DNA of 64,000 bases, taken from DASTCZ01 sp963704455. GTDB taxonomy: Bacteria > Acidobacteriota > Terriglobia > Acidiferrales > UBA7541. The stretch spans positions 1,178,001-1,242,000 of the forward strand of contig OY969905.1 of the NCBI GenBank assembly GCA_963704455.1, read 5' to 3'. Positions 41,045-49,969 of the stretch are shown here, in pieces (within the stretch, counting starts at the first letter, position 1; every line of letters starts with the position of its first letter). The notes below the pieces were generated by a model. The model did no database searches and was not told where the DNA came from. It saw only the letters and a program-made list of their open reading frames with translations. Both the position numbers and the translations under genes were made by a program.

Positions 41045-43711
41045 ATGGCATGGCTGCGCGTTCAATTGAAACGAATCTCAGGATTGTTCCATAGGAAACA
41101 ATCCGAGCGCGAACTGCACGACGAATTCAACGCGCACCTGGAAATGGCAGTGGAAGAGAACTTGCGCCGGGGCATGACACTGGGAGAAGCGAGGTCTGCC
41201 GCGCGACGCGATTTTGGCGGAGTCGAGCAATTCAAGGAAATTTATCGTGAACGGCGGGGGCTGCCCATGCTGGAAACTTTCCTGCAAGACCTGCGATTTG
41301 GCGCGCGGATGTTGCGCAAGAATCCCGGCTTCACTGTAATTGCCGTAATCACGCTTGCTCTGGGCATCGGCGCGAACACCGCGATCTTTAGCGTCGTCAA
41401 TTCCCTGCTGCTTACTCCGCCCCACTTCAAGCAGCCGGACCGCCTGGTGATGGTGTGGGAGACCCAACCTTCGACGACGTGGCACCAGGGGCCTGTGTCG
41501 CCGGCAAATTACTTCCAGTGGCAGGAGCACAACACCGTCTTCGAGCAAATGGCGGTGATGTACGACGATCACGTGAACCTAACGGGCGACTCAGATCCCG
41601 AACAGGTCGCGTACCAGGCCGTGACGCCGAACATGCTCGCGATGCTGGGCACGGACCCGATTCTGGGAAGAACGTTTTCGGCGCAAGACGGCGTGCCGGG
41701 CAACGATGACGTCGTGATTCTGAGCTATAGACTGTGGCAACGGCGGTTCGGCGGAGATCGAAATGTGGTGGGAAAGAAGATCCAACTTGACAACCATACG
41801 AACACGATTGTCGGGGTGATGCCGCGCGGATTTCAGATGTTCATTAAGAGAGGATCATTTACCGGCGAGCAAGCTGAGTTGTGGGAATCCATTGCCTTCA
41901 CTGCTAAGTCTCGCGTCCCTCGCGGACGCTATCTCACTTCGGTTGCAAGGCTGAAACCGGGAGTCAGCCTCGCGCAAGCCCAGACACAAATGGACGCGAT
42001 CGCGAATTCCCTTGAAAAACAGTGGCCCGATTTCGACAAGGGCTGGGGCGTGGAACTTGTGCCGCTGAAAGAACAATTGGTCGGGCAGATTCGACGACCG
42101 CTGCTAGTCCTGCTAGGGGCGGTTGCGTTTGTTTTGTTGATGGGTTGCACAAATGTCGCGAACTTGTTGCTGGGCCGGGCCGCGGGCCGCCAGCGGGAAA
42201 TCGCGGTGCGCGCGGCGTTGGGCGCGGACCGAGGGCGAGTGATTCGTCAATTGTTGACGGAAAGTCTGCTGCTCTCGGTGTTGGGCGGAGTCGCGGGACT
42301 TCTGCTTGCAGTGCGGGGCACGAAGGCGCTGCTCGCGCTTGGTCCGAAAAACATGCTCGCCGGCACACCGGTGAGTCTGGATTGGCGCGTGATGGCATTC
42401 ACGATGGTTGTATCGCTCGCGACTGGAATTCTTTTTGGACTGGGGCCATCGCTGGTCGCGCTCTCCTCCAACTTGAACGAGGCTTTGAAGGAAGGCAGCC
42501 GCGATACGCGGGGCGGAAGGCGCGGAAACCGTCTGCGGGCCGCGCTCGTGATTGCCGAAATGAGTTTGGCGGTGGTTCTGCTCGTCGGCGCTGGTTTGTG
42601 TGTGCGGAGTTTCTTTCTGCTTACCTCGGTGGACGCGGGATTCAATCCTCACAATCTGCTTACCTTGAAAATCTCATTGCCGAACGCTTCTTATGCCGAT
42701 GATGGAAAGAAGATTGCTTTCTTTCAACAACTGCGCAAGCACATTGCCGCCCTGCCCGGAGTAATCGCGGCCAGCGCCGATAGCTGGTTGCCATTCACGA
42801 CCATGGGCGCGGCCACGGGTTTTCAAATCGAAGGACGGCCGAAACTTTCCGATGCGGACCAACCGGCCACGGACGTTCGCGTGATCGAACCCGACTATTT
42901 TCACGCGATGGAGATTCCGCTGTTGGCCGGACGCGAGTTCAACGAGCGGGAAGCAACTACGGTGTCGCATGTGGTGATTGTGAATCAGGCGCTGGCAACC
43001 AGGTATTTCCCCGGCGAGAGTCCTATCGGAAGGCGAATCACTGTGGCGATGGGCGACGAGACGGAGAAAAACCCTTCGCAAATTATTGGCGTCGTTGGCG
43101 ATGTGAAACATGAGGGGCTGAATACTACACCGGGCGCAATGGTGTACTGGCCGCATCCGGAATTGACTCTTCCATTTACGACCTACGTCGTGCGCACGAC
43201 CGGCAATCCACTTGCGCTGGTAGACGCGGTTCGGCAACAAGTGAAGCAACTGGACCCGAGCTTGCCAATTTCCGACGTCGCCACGATGGAAGAGCGAATG
43301 TCGGATTCGGTGGCGCAGGCTCGATTCAGCACTCTGTTGCTTGGGATTTTCGCAATGGTGGCGATTGTTCTGGCATCCGTCGGGATTTATGGCGTTACGT
43401 CATACGCGGTTACCTCTCGCCTGCATGAAATAGGAATTCGGATGGCGATTGGCGCGCAACCCGGCGACGTAGAGCGGATGTTCATCCGGCAAGGCATGAT
43501 TTTCACGCTGGCGGGATTGAGTGTGGGCCTTCTTGTTTCGTTCGGACTCACGAAACTTATGGAAGGGCTTTTGTTCGGAGTTTCGCCACACGATCCGCTT
43601 ACATTCCTCGCGATGGCGGGGCTTCTCACATTGGTCGCTCTTTTGGCGTGTTACCTACCCGCTCGCCGTGCGACACGCGTGGATCCGTTGATCGCGCTTC
43701 GATATGAATGA
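41045..43711 (+). CDS. ADOP-family MacB/FtsX-like permease (1st of three)
   Basis: An 888-residue permease of the acidobacterial duplicated orphan type. The N-terminal helical domain (ERELHDEFNAHLEMAVEEN, ARRDFGGVEQFKE) is followed by a transmembrane helix (about 95-120), a large periplasmic MacB-PCD-like domain, three helices (about 345-455), a second PCD domain and three last helices (TSYAVTSRLHEIGIRMAIGAQ..., DPLIALRYE). No ATPase gene is adjacent, as usual for this family. The PadR gene upstream is the likely regulator. Substrate unknown. Confidence 0.93.
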   Translation: MAWLRVQLKRISGLFHRKQSERELHDEFNAHLEMAVEENLRRGMTLGEARSAARRDFGGVEQFKEIYRERRGLPMLETFLQDLRFGARMLRKNPGFTVIAVITLALGIGANTAIFSVVNSLLLTPPHFKQPDRLVMVWETQPSTTWHQGPVSPANYFQWQEHNTVFEQMAVMYDDHVNLTGDSDPEQVAYQAVTPNMLAMLGTDPILGRTFSAQDGVPGNDDVVILSYRLWQRRFGGDRNVVGKKIQLDNHTNTIVGVMPRGFQMFIKRGSFTGEQAELWESIAFTAKSRVPRGRYLTSVARLKPGVSLAQAQTQMDAIANSLEKQWPDFDKGWGVELVPLKEQLVGQIRRPLLVLLGAVAFVLLMGCTNVANLLLGRAAGRQREIAVRAALGADRGRVIRQLLTESLLLSVLGGVAGLLLAVRGTKALLALGPKNMLAGTPVSLDWRVMAFTMVVSLATGILFGLGPSLVALSSNLNEALKEGSRDTRGGRRGNRLRAALVIAEMSLAVVLLVGAGLCVRSFFLLTSVDAGFNPHNLLTLKISLPNASYADDGKKIAFFQQLRKHIAALPGVIAASADSWLPFTTMGAATGFQIEGRPKLSDADQPATDVRVIEPDYFHAMEIPLLAGREFNEREATTVSHVVIVNQALATRYFPGESPIGRRITVAMGDETEKNPSQIIGVVGDVKHEGLNTTPGAMVYWPHPELTLPFTTYVVRTTGNPLALVDAVRQQVKQLDPSLPISDVATMEERMSDSVAQARFSTLLLGIFAMVAIVLASVGIYGVTSYAVTSRLHEIGIRMAIGAQPGDVERMFIRQGMIFTLAGLSVGLLVSFGLTKLMEGLLFGVSPHDPLTFLAMAGLLTLVALLACYLPARRATRVDPLIALRYE

Positions 43712-43732
43712 GCGGGCTGGAATTGAATTGAA

Positions 43733-46432
43733 ATGACGACACTTCGCGAATTCGGCAAGCGGCTGGCCGGACTTTTTGGCAAGAGCCGGCTCGACGCTGA
43801 ACTGGATGATGAGTTTGCCTTACACCTGGATTTTTTGGCGGAAGAAAAGATAAAGCAAGGAATGCCATCAGAAGATGCCCACTTCGCCGCGCGGCGCGAT
43901 TTCGGTGGCGTCGAACAATTCAAGCAAATCTACAGAGAACGAAGGGGGCTGCCCATGCTGGAAACTTTTCTGCAAGACCTGCGTTTTGGCGCGCGGATGT
44001 TGCGCAAGAATCCCGGCTTCACAGCCGTGGCGGTCCTGACGCTGGCGCTCGGCATCGGCGCGAATACGGCCATTTTCAGCGTCGTCCATGCGGTCCTTCT
44101 CAGCTCACTGCCCTATCGCCAGCCTGAACAGCTTGTGAAAGTCTGGGGACAGTTGACGGGCGAAGGAATTCCGCGGAACTGGTTCTCGGATCCGGAGTGG
44201 TTCGAGCTTGTGGACAGGAACCATGCCTTTGGTCAGGTCGCCGCGTATTACGCGAATAATGGCGCAAACGTTGGAAACGAAGACGCAGCCCCTCAACGAA
44301 TCACACGCGGAGGCTCTACAGCGGGTCTATTCCCTTTGCTGGGTGTTCAGCCGATTTTGGGCCGCACTTACTCGGCCGAGGAAGACCAGCCCGGTCATAA
44401 CCAGGTCGCCGTCATCAGTTACGGTCTCTGGCGATCACTTTATTCGGGCGACTCGAACGTCGTCGGCAAACCGATCCGCTTGAATAATCGGCCTTACACC
44501 GTTATTGGCGTTCTACCAGAAGGATTCGATTTTGCGGGAGACAATCAAGTCTGGACTCCGCTGGCGCTTGACCGCACTCATCCGAATAGCCGTGGCTCGC
44601 ATGCCTGGGATGTGATTGCACGTCTCAAACCTGATGTGAATCTGGCGCAGGCTTCCGCGGACATGGACATTTTCGCGCAGCAGCTCGCGCGCGAAAATCC
44701 GGCCTCCTACGGACCGACGGAGGGCTGGGGCGTATTCGTGGTTCCTCTTCGGGAGGAGTTGGTCGGGCAGATTCGGCCAGCGCTTCTGATCCTGATGGCT
44801 GCCGTGGGAATTGTTCTCTTGATTGCCTGCGCGAATATCACGAACTTGTTGCTCGCGCGAAGTTCCGCGCGCGAAAAAGAGATGGCTATCCGCGCATCGC
44901 TTGGCGCCGGCAGATGGAGGACGATCCGCCAGCTTCTCACGGAAAGTCTACTGCTTTCGTTGATTGGCAGCGCGGTGGGGCTTGCGCTTGGTGCCTGGGC
45001 AATGCTTGCCATCCGTGGCTTGCACACGGCTGTTCTTCCCAGTGTTGGGAAGATCGCGTTGGACCCCAACGTACTCTTGTTCACTCTGGGAATTGCATTG
45101 TTCACAGGGATCCTCTTTGGACTCGCGCCGGCATTACACGTTTCAAGTCCGCGACTTCATGACACTTTGAAAGAAGGCGGGCGGGGAGGCAGTAGTGGGC
45201 CGGGCGGTCAACGGCTGCGAAGTGCGCTAGTGGTGTCAGAGATTGCCTTTTCATTGCTGCTTGTTATCGCAGCGGGACTCACAATCAGAAGTTTCAACCA
45301 GCTCCTTCGCGTGGACCCCGGCTTCCGCACGGACCACATTCTGACAATGCGTATGAACCTCCCCTCGATCACCTATCCGAACGCACCTGCTGTTTCGCAG
45401 TTCTATCAAAAAGTTCTCGACAGAATCCGCGTGATTCCCGGAGTCGAAACCGCCGGCGCGATCTCACAATTGCCGATGGGCAATTCGTATTCCTCAGGTT
45501 CCGCCTTCGTCGAGGATTCCACGGCGCCAATGTTGCAGCACATCGCAGGGACGCCGTACGGGTATCTTGAAACGGACCAGCGCTTCATAACGCCCGGTTA
45601 TTTCGAGACGATGAAGACGCCGCTCATTTCCGGCCGGGTGTTTTCCATAGCGGACACGGCAACCTCACCCTTGGTCGCGATCGTGGATTCAGAATTCGCG
45701 GCTGATATTTGGCCCGGTCAGGATCCTTTGCAAAAACATATCTCAATCCAAACCGGCGCGGATCCAAACAAACCGAAACCGGTTTGGTGCACGGTTGTGG
45801 GCGTCGTAGGGCACGTGCACAACTACAGCCTTGATGTTGCTGGCCGCGTACAAGCTTATTTTCCCCAGACGCAGGATCCATTCGGCAGTTCGTACGGTAT
45901 GTTTTTTGTAATCCGCACGGCAAATAATCCAACCACCGTGGCAAATTCCGCCCGCGCGCAGGTCGCCGCAATTGACTCGCGAGAGCCTGTGTATGCCGTG
46001 AGGACGATGGATGAAGTTGTTGCTTCGTCGGTGGAGCAGCCGAGACTGAGTCTCGATCTGCTCGGGCTGTTTGCGGCGGTCGCGGCCATACTTGCGGCCA
46101 TTGGAATTTATGGAGTGATGGCGTTCGCGGTTAGCCAGCGAAGCCACGAACTCGGCATCCGCGTGGCGCTGGGAGCGCAGCCGCGAGACATCTTACAAAT
46201 GGTGATTGGTCAAGGAGCGAAGCTGGCGATCGTGGGCGTCGCGCTGGGGCTTGCCGGAGCGCTTTATTTGGCGCGGTACATGGCGCCGCTTCTTTTTGGC
46301 GTTGGCATTCGCGACCCGATTACATTTGTGATTGTGCCGCTCCTGCTGATGGGAGTGGCAATTGCGGCCAGTTGGATTCCGGCGGTTCGCGCCACTCGCG
46401 TGGATCCAATTGTGACTCTGCGGCATGAGTAA
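43733..46432 (+). CDS. ADOP-family MacB/FtsX-like permease (2nd of three)
   Basis: An 899-residue protein with the same architecture as its neighbours: N-terminal helices (LDDEFALHLDFLAEEK, ARRDFGGVEQFKQ), the linker ERRGLPMLETFLQDLRFGAR, FtsX-like helices and two PCD domains. It ends MAFAVSQRSHELGIRVALGAQ and DPIVTLRHE. It starts 21 bp after the first copy. The sequence encoding the linker is nearly identical in DNA to that of the first copy while the rest diverges. Confidence 0.93.
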   Translation: MTTLREFGKRLAGLFGKSRLDAELDDEFALHLDFLAEEKIKQGMPSEDAHFAARRDFGGVEQFKQIYRERRGLPMLETFLQDLRFGARMLRKNPGFTAVAVLTLALGIGANTAIFSVVHAVLLSSLPYRQPEQLVKVWGQLTGEGIPRNWFSDPEWFELVDRNHAFGQVAAYYANNGANVGNEDAAPQRITRGGSTAGLFPLLGVQPILGRTYSAEEDQPGHNQVAVISYGLWRSLYSGDSNVVGKPIRLNNRPYTVIGVLPEGFDFAGDNQVWTPLALDRTHPNSRGSHAWDVIARLKPDVNLAQASADMDIFAQQLARENPASYGPTEGWGVFVVPLREELVGQIRPALLILMAAVGIVLLIACANITNLLLARSSAREKEMAIRASLGAGRWRTIRQLLTESLLLSLIGSAVGLALGAWAMLAIRGLHTAVLPSVGKIALDPNVLLFTLGIALFTGILFGLAPALHVSSPRLHDTLKEGGRGGSSGPGGQRLRSALVVSEIAFSLLLVIAAGLTIRSFNQLLRVDPGFRTDHILTMRMNLPSITYPNAPAVSQFYQKVLDRIRVIPGVETAGAISQLPMGNSYSSGSAFVEDSTAPMLQHIAGTPYGYLETDQRFITPGYFETMKTPLISGRVFSIADTATSPLVAIVDSEFAADIWPGQDPLQKHISIQTGADPNKPKPVWCTVVGVVGHVHNYSLDVAGRVQAYFPQTQDPFGSSYGMFFVIRTANNPTTVANSARAQVAAIDSREPVYAVRTMDEVVASSVEQPRLSLDLLGLFAAVAAILAAIGIYGVMAFAVSQRSHELGIRVALGAQPRDILQMVIGQGAKLAIVGVALGLAGALYLARYMAPLLFGVGIRDPITFVIVPLLLMGVAIAASWIPAVRATRVDPIVTLRHE

Positions 46433-46487
46433 GCTTGAGCTCTATCAAGGAAGGCTCAAGGAGAACTCAAGCAGGAGCACGAATGAG

Positions 46488-46515
46488 TTCGAAATGAATT
46501 CGAAGAGATTTCGAA
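46488..46515. repeat. Three TTCGAA sites phased at 11 bp
   Basis: TTCGAA occurs at 46488-46493, 46499-46504 and 46510-46515, spaced exactly one helical turn apart (11 bp), about 30 bp upstream of the third permease gene. Such phasing is typical of an iterated binding site, but a chance event cannot be excluded. Confidence 0.4.
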
Positions 46516-46543
46516 TGCCGTCTTCGGACGTTGAAAGAGCAGG

Positions 46544-49258
46544 TTGAGGCGAAAATTGGACTGGCTGCGAATATTTATCGCGCGAACGTCCAAATTGTTT
46601 CACGTGAAACAATCTGAGCGGGAGCTCTCCGATGAGTTCAACGCGCACCTGGAAATGGCGGTGGAAGAAAACATTCATCGCGGCATGACGAGGGAAGAAG
46701 CAAAGTATGCCGCGCGGCGCGATTTTGGTGGCGTTGAACAATATAAGGAAATTTACCGGGAACGAAGGGGGCTGCCCATGCTGGAAGATTTTCTGCAAGA
46801 CTTGCGATTCGGCGCACGAATGTTGCGGAAGAATCCCGGCTTCACGGCCGTGGCGATTCTCACCCTGGCGCTGGGAATTGGAGCGACTGTCTCCATCTTT
46901 AGCGTGGTGAACGCGCTTCTTCTACGCCCTCTTCCCTTCCCGGATTCCGACCGAATTGTCGTTTTACTGGAATCCATTCCAAAGCTTGTGCCGGGGAAAC
47001 TCCCGGTCTCGGCGCCGGATGTGGCCGATTTTCGACGGCTGAGTCATGTTTTTGAAGATCTTGGCGCGTTTTCGACAAACCTGATGGACCTTTCCGGAAG
47101 CGGTTCGCCAGAGCGCGTTGCGGCTACGCGAACCTCGGCGGCGGTATTCCGAATCCTCGGGACCGCGCCCGCGCTGGGCCGGACCTTCACGGAAGACGAA
47201 GACAAATTGGGAAACAACGTCGCCATTCTTGGGTACGCGCTATGGCAGACGCAATTCGGGGCAGACCGCGAAATTGTGGGCAAAAAAATTCTTCTCAATC
47301 GCCAGCCTTACACCGTTATCGGCGTAATGCCGAAGAGCTTCGAGTTCCCCTCCAATGGCTTGCCCTTCTTCGCTCCGGCGCAGTTGTGGGTGTCAATCGG
47401 GTTCATTCCGTTCGAGCTTGGCGGGCGAGCGGACAATTTTGATTTCGGCGTGCTGGCGAAATTGAAGCCCGGGACGACCTTGGGCGCAGCCAACTCCGAC
47501 ACGATGCTGGCCGCCCAGGAGATTCAGGAGCAATTCTATGCGCCGGAGTTCCGGGATCGCTCGAAACTAGCGTTGGAAGCAAGTGTTACGCGGCTGGCTG
47601 AATTGATTGTCGGTCCGACACGCACGCTGCTCATGCTTCTGCTGGGCGCTGTGGGGCTCCTGCTCTTGATCGCCTGCACGAATGTCGCAAACCTTATGCT
47701 TGCGCGCGGAACACAGCGGCAAAGGGAAATTGCCGTGCGCGTTGCTATGGGAGCGGGGCGCGGGCGGCTGGTGCGGCAGCTACTTGTGGAAAGCAGCCTG
47801 CTGGGGCTTGTTGGCGGAGCGATTGGGCTTTTCGCCGCGTACGCAGGTGTGAAAGGGCTGGCGGTGCTCGCCGACACGATTCTTCCGCGCGCGCAGGAAG
47901 TTGCGATGGACCGCACCGTGCTTCTCTTCACGCTCGGAATTTCCCTGATTTCGGGCGCCCTCTTCGGAATTGTCCCTGCGCTTGCGACAACGAAAACCAA
48001 TCTGAATGAATCGTTGAAAGCAACTGGGAGGAGTCAATCGAGCACGCGTGGACACCAGCGAATTCGGGATGTCTTTGTCGTCGCTCAGATGGCGCTGGCG
48101 CTGCTGTTGGTGGTTGGGTCGGGTCTGCTCATCCGGAGTTTTATTCGCGCGCGGCGGACGGACCCCGGCTTCCGGCCGGAAAATACAATCGCTCTTTCGA
48201 TTTCCCTGCCCGGCTCGCAATACAAGACGATGATTCAGGCGCAGACATTTTTTGACGGGCTCACAACGCAAGCGAGTGTGATCCCGGGCGTCTCATCAAT
48301 TGGGGTCAGCACGGATTTGCCGCTGAATTCCGGATGGACTCACATCTTCACCGCGGAAGGACATGAGACCGAGCAAAGCAAAGGCGTACCCACAAACTTT
48401 CACACACTCGTGGACGGGGATTACTTTCAAACGCTTGGAATCCCGCTCGTGCGCGGCAGGTTCTTCAGCGACGCGGAGATGCATGGGCAGGGTGACGCGG
48501 TCATCATCAGCGAGGGGATGGCGAAGCGCTACTGGGCAGGCGAGGATCCGGTCGGTCGGCGGCTGAAGTGGGGGGTCGCAACGGCGAAGAATCCCTGGCT
48601 CACGATCGTGGGCGTTGTGGGCGACGTAAAACAAGGGCCATTGGATGCCGCGACCAAGCCGCATACTTATGAGCCATTTCAACACCAATGCCAGAGCCCT
48701 GACGCCTTTCCCCTGTGCACGTCTCGCAACATTTTATTGCGTTCAATAGCTTCCCCTACAGGGCTTGTGCCCGCAATGCGAAATATTGTTCAGAAACTAG
48801 ACTCGCAGCAGCCAATTGGCCGCGTGTTCGTCATGGATGAAATTGTCTCGGCATCGCTGGCTCCGAGGCGATTCAACACCTGGCTTCTAGCTGTGTTCGG
48901 CGGCGGAGCGTTGCTGCTGGCGGCCATCGGCGTTTACGGCGTGATTTCCTACAGCGTGGCGCAGCAGACGCGAGAACTCGGCGTGCGGTTGGCACTTGGC
49001 GCGCAGCCGGGGGATGTCTTGCGGCTCGTTCTGCGGAGAGGCCTGAAGCTTGCGCTCATCGGTTTGTCGATTGGCCTCGCAGCTTCGCTGGCTGCTACGC
49101 GGCTGATGACGAGCCTGCTCTATAACGTGAGCGCGACGGACCCAGTGACATTTGGCGCGGTAGGGGCGTTGCTCGTCGTGGTCGCGCTCGCAGCATGCTG
49201 GATCCCCGCACGGCGCGCGATGCGGGTGGACCCGGTGATTGCGCTGCGCTACGAGTGA
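46544..49258 (+). CDS. ADOP-family MacB/FtsX-like permease (3rd of three)
   Basis: A 904-residue protein. The N-terminal domain (FHVKQSERELSDEFNAHLEMAVEENIHRGMTREEA in pieces) closely follows the first copy. Helices near 95-120, 365-470 and 780-900, two PCD domains and the end ARRAMRVDPVIALRYE complete the pattern. Start chosen as TTG 46544; TTG 46556 after GAGGCG is also possible. The 111-bp gap before it holds the phased TTCGAA sites, so it may have its own promoter. Confidence 0.9.
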   Translation: MRRKLDWLRIFIARTSKLFHVKQSERELSDEFNAHLEMAVEENIHRGMTREEAKYAARRDFGGVEQYKEIYRERRGLPMLEDFLQDLRFGARMLRKNPGFTAVAILTLALGIGATVSIFSVVNALLLRPLPFPDSDRIVVLLESIPKLVPGKLPVSAPDVADFRRLSHVFEDLGAFSTNLMDLSGSGSPERVAATRTSAAVFRILGTAPALGRTFTEDEDKLGNNVAILGYALWQTQFGADREIVGKKILLNRQPYTVIGVMPKSFEFPSNGLPFFAPAQLWVSIGFIPFELGGRADNFDFGVLAKLKPGTTLGAANSDTMLAAQEIQEQFYAPEFRDRSKLALEASVTRLAELIVGPTRTLLMLLLGAVGLLLLIACTNVANLMLARGTQRQREIAVRVAMGAGRGRLVRQLLVESSLLGLVGGAIGLFAAYAGVKGLAVLADTILPRAQEVAMDRTVLLFTLGISLISGALFGIVPALATTKTNLNESLKATGRSQSSTRGHQRIRDVFVVAQMALALLLVVGSGLLIRSFIRARRTDPGFRPENTIALSISLPGSQYKTMIQAQTFFDGLTTQASVIPGVSSIGVSTDLPLNSGWTHIFTAEGHETEQSKGVPTNFHTLVDGDYFQTLGIPLVRGRFFSDAEMHGQGDAVIISEGMAKRYWAGEDPVGRRLKWGVATAKNPWLTIVGVVGDVKQGPLDAATKPHTYEPFQHQCQSPDAFPLCTSRNILLRSIASPTGLVPAMRNIVQKLDSQQPIGRVFVMDEIVSASLAPRRFNTWLLAVFGGGALLLAAIGVYGVISYSVAQQTRELGVRLALGAQPGDVLRLVLRRGLKLALIGLSIGLAASLAATRLMTSLLYNVSATDPVTFGAVGALLVVVALAACWIPARRAMRVDPVIALRYE

Positions 49259-49293
49259 CGGTCCTCGAAGACCGTGAAATTCGTCACACCTGG

Positions 49294-49311
49294 CTGTGAC
49301 CTTGGTCACAG
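49294..49311. promoter_or_regulatory. Crp/HcpR-type palindrome
   Basis: CTGTGACCTTGGTCACAG is an 18-bp perfect palindrome containing TGTGA-N6-TCACA, the consensus of Crp-type regulators. A TTGACC -35-like hexamer begins at 49317. The site is about 190 bp upstream of a hemerythrin-like gene. Confidence 0.6.
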
Positions 49312-49499
49312 TGCTCTTGACCCTTAGCAGTGAAAATGGAGCAGTCTCGGTGATTTATGTCGATCGTCGTTCAGAACTCGCGCTTCCATTTTTCGAGTCG
49401 ATTAGTGTTTCCCGCAGAGAGCAGGGCAATTTGGCGCGCTTGTGGCTTTACTGCGCTGTGTGCCGGGATCTCGGCGAGAACCTGGTCAGGGGGAATCCA

Positions 49500-49958
49500 A
49501 TGATCCAACACCAAGTAGTGCCTGCAGAGGATGCGGAGATGATCCACGAAGAGCACGTCGAGCTTCGGACGAACCTTGGCGAGTTGGATGATGCCATCCG
49601 GCGACTGGGTTGCAATCCGGAAATCCGCGCCGATCTCAAAGGACCTCCCAAAGTATGGTCCATGGTCCGCCGTTTTCAAGCATTCCTGCCTTTGCATTTT
49701 CAACACGAAGAAAAGGGGATGCTCGATCGAGTGGCACAAGTCAGCCCTGAATTGACGGAATTAACTGCGCAATTGAAGCAGGAGCACCGGTCCCTGGCGG
49801 AGTTGTTCGAGTTGTTCGCCGAAGCGGTAAACCATCTCAACGCGGCAGACGACGTAATCGCCGAAGTTTCTCGTGCGAAGGTGCTTGGAGAGAATTTTAC
49901 AAACCAGATGTTTCAGCATATTGCAACGGAAGAGACTGAGCTGGCTGGCTTTCTATGA
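49500..49958 (+). CDS. Hemerythrin HHE-domain protein
   Basis: A 152-residue four-helix protein. The di-iron ligand residues are seen in MIHEEHVELR (near residue 15), HFQHEEKGM (near 62), EHRSLAELFELF and QHIATEETEL. Such proteins bind oxygen or nitric oxide, or help repair Fe-S centres. ATG 49500 is preceded by AGGGGGAA. The frame is open further upstream to 49296, but that part lacks a ribosome site and conservation. It is followed 11 bp later by the GltD-like gene. Confidence 0.8.
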   Translation: MIQHQVVPAEDAEMIHEEHVELRTNLGELDDAIRRLGCNPEIRADLKGPPKVWSMVRRFQAFLPLHFQHEEKGMLDRVAQVSPELTELTAQLKQEHRSLAELFELFAEAVNHLNAADDVIAEVSRAKVLGENFTNQMFQHIATEETELAGFL

Positions 49959-49969
49959 GGACATGATCA

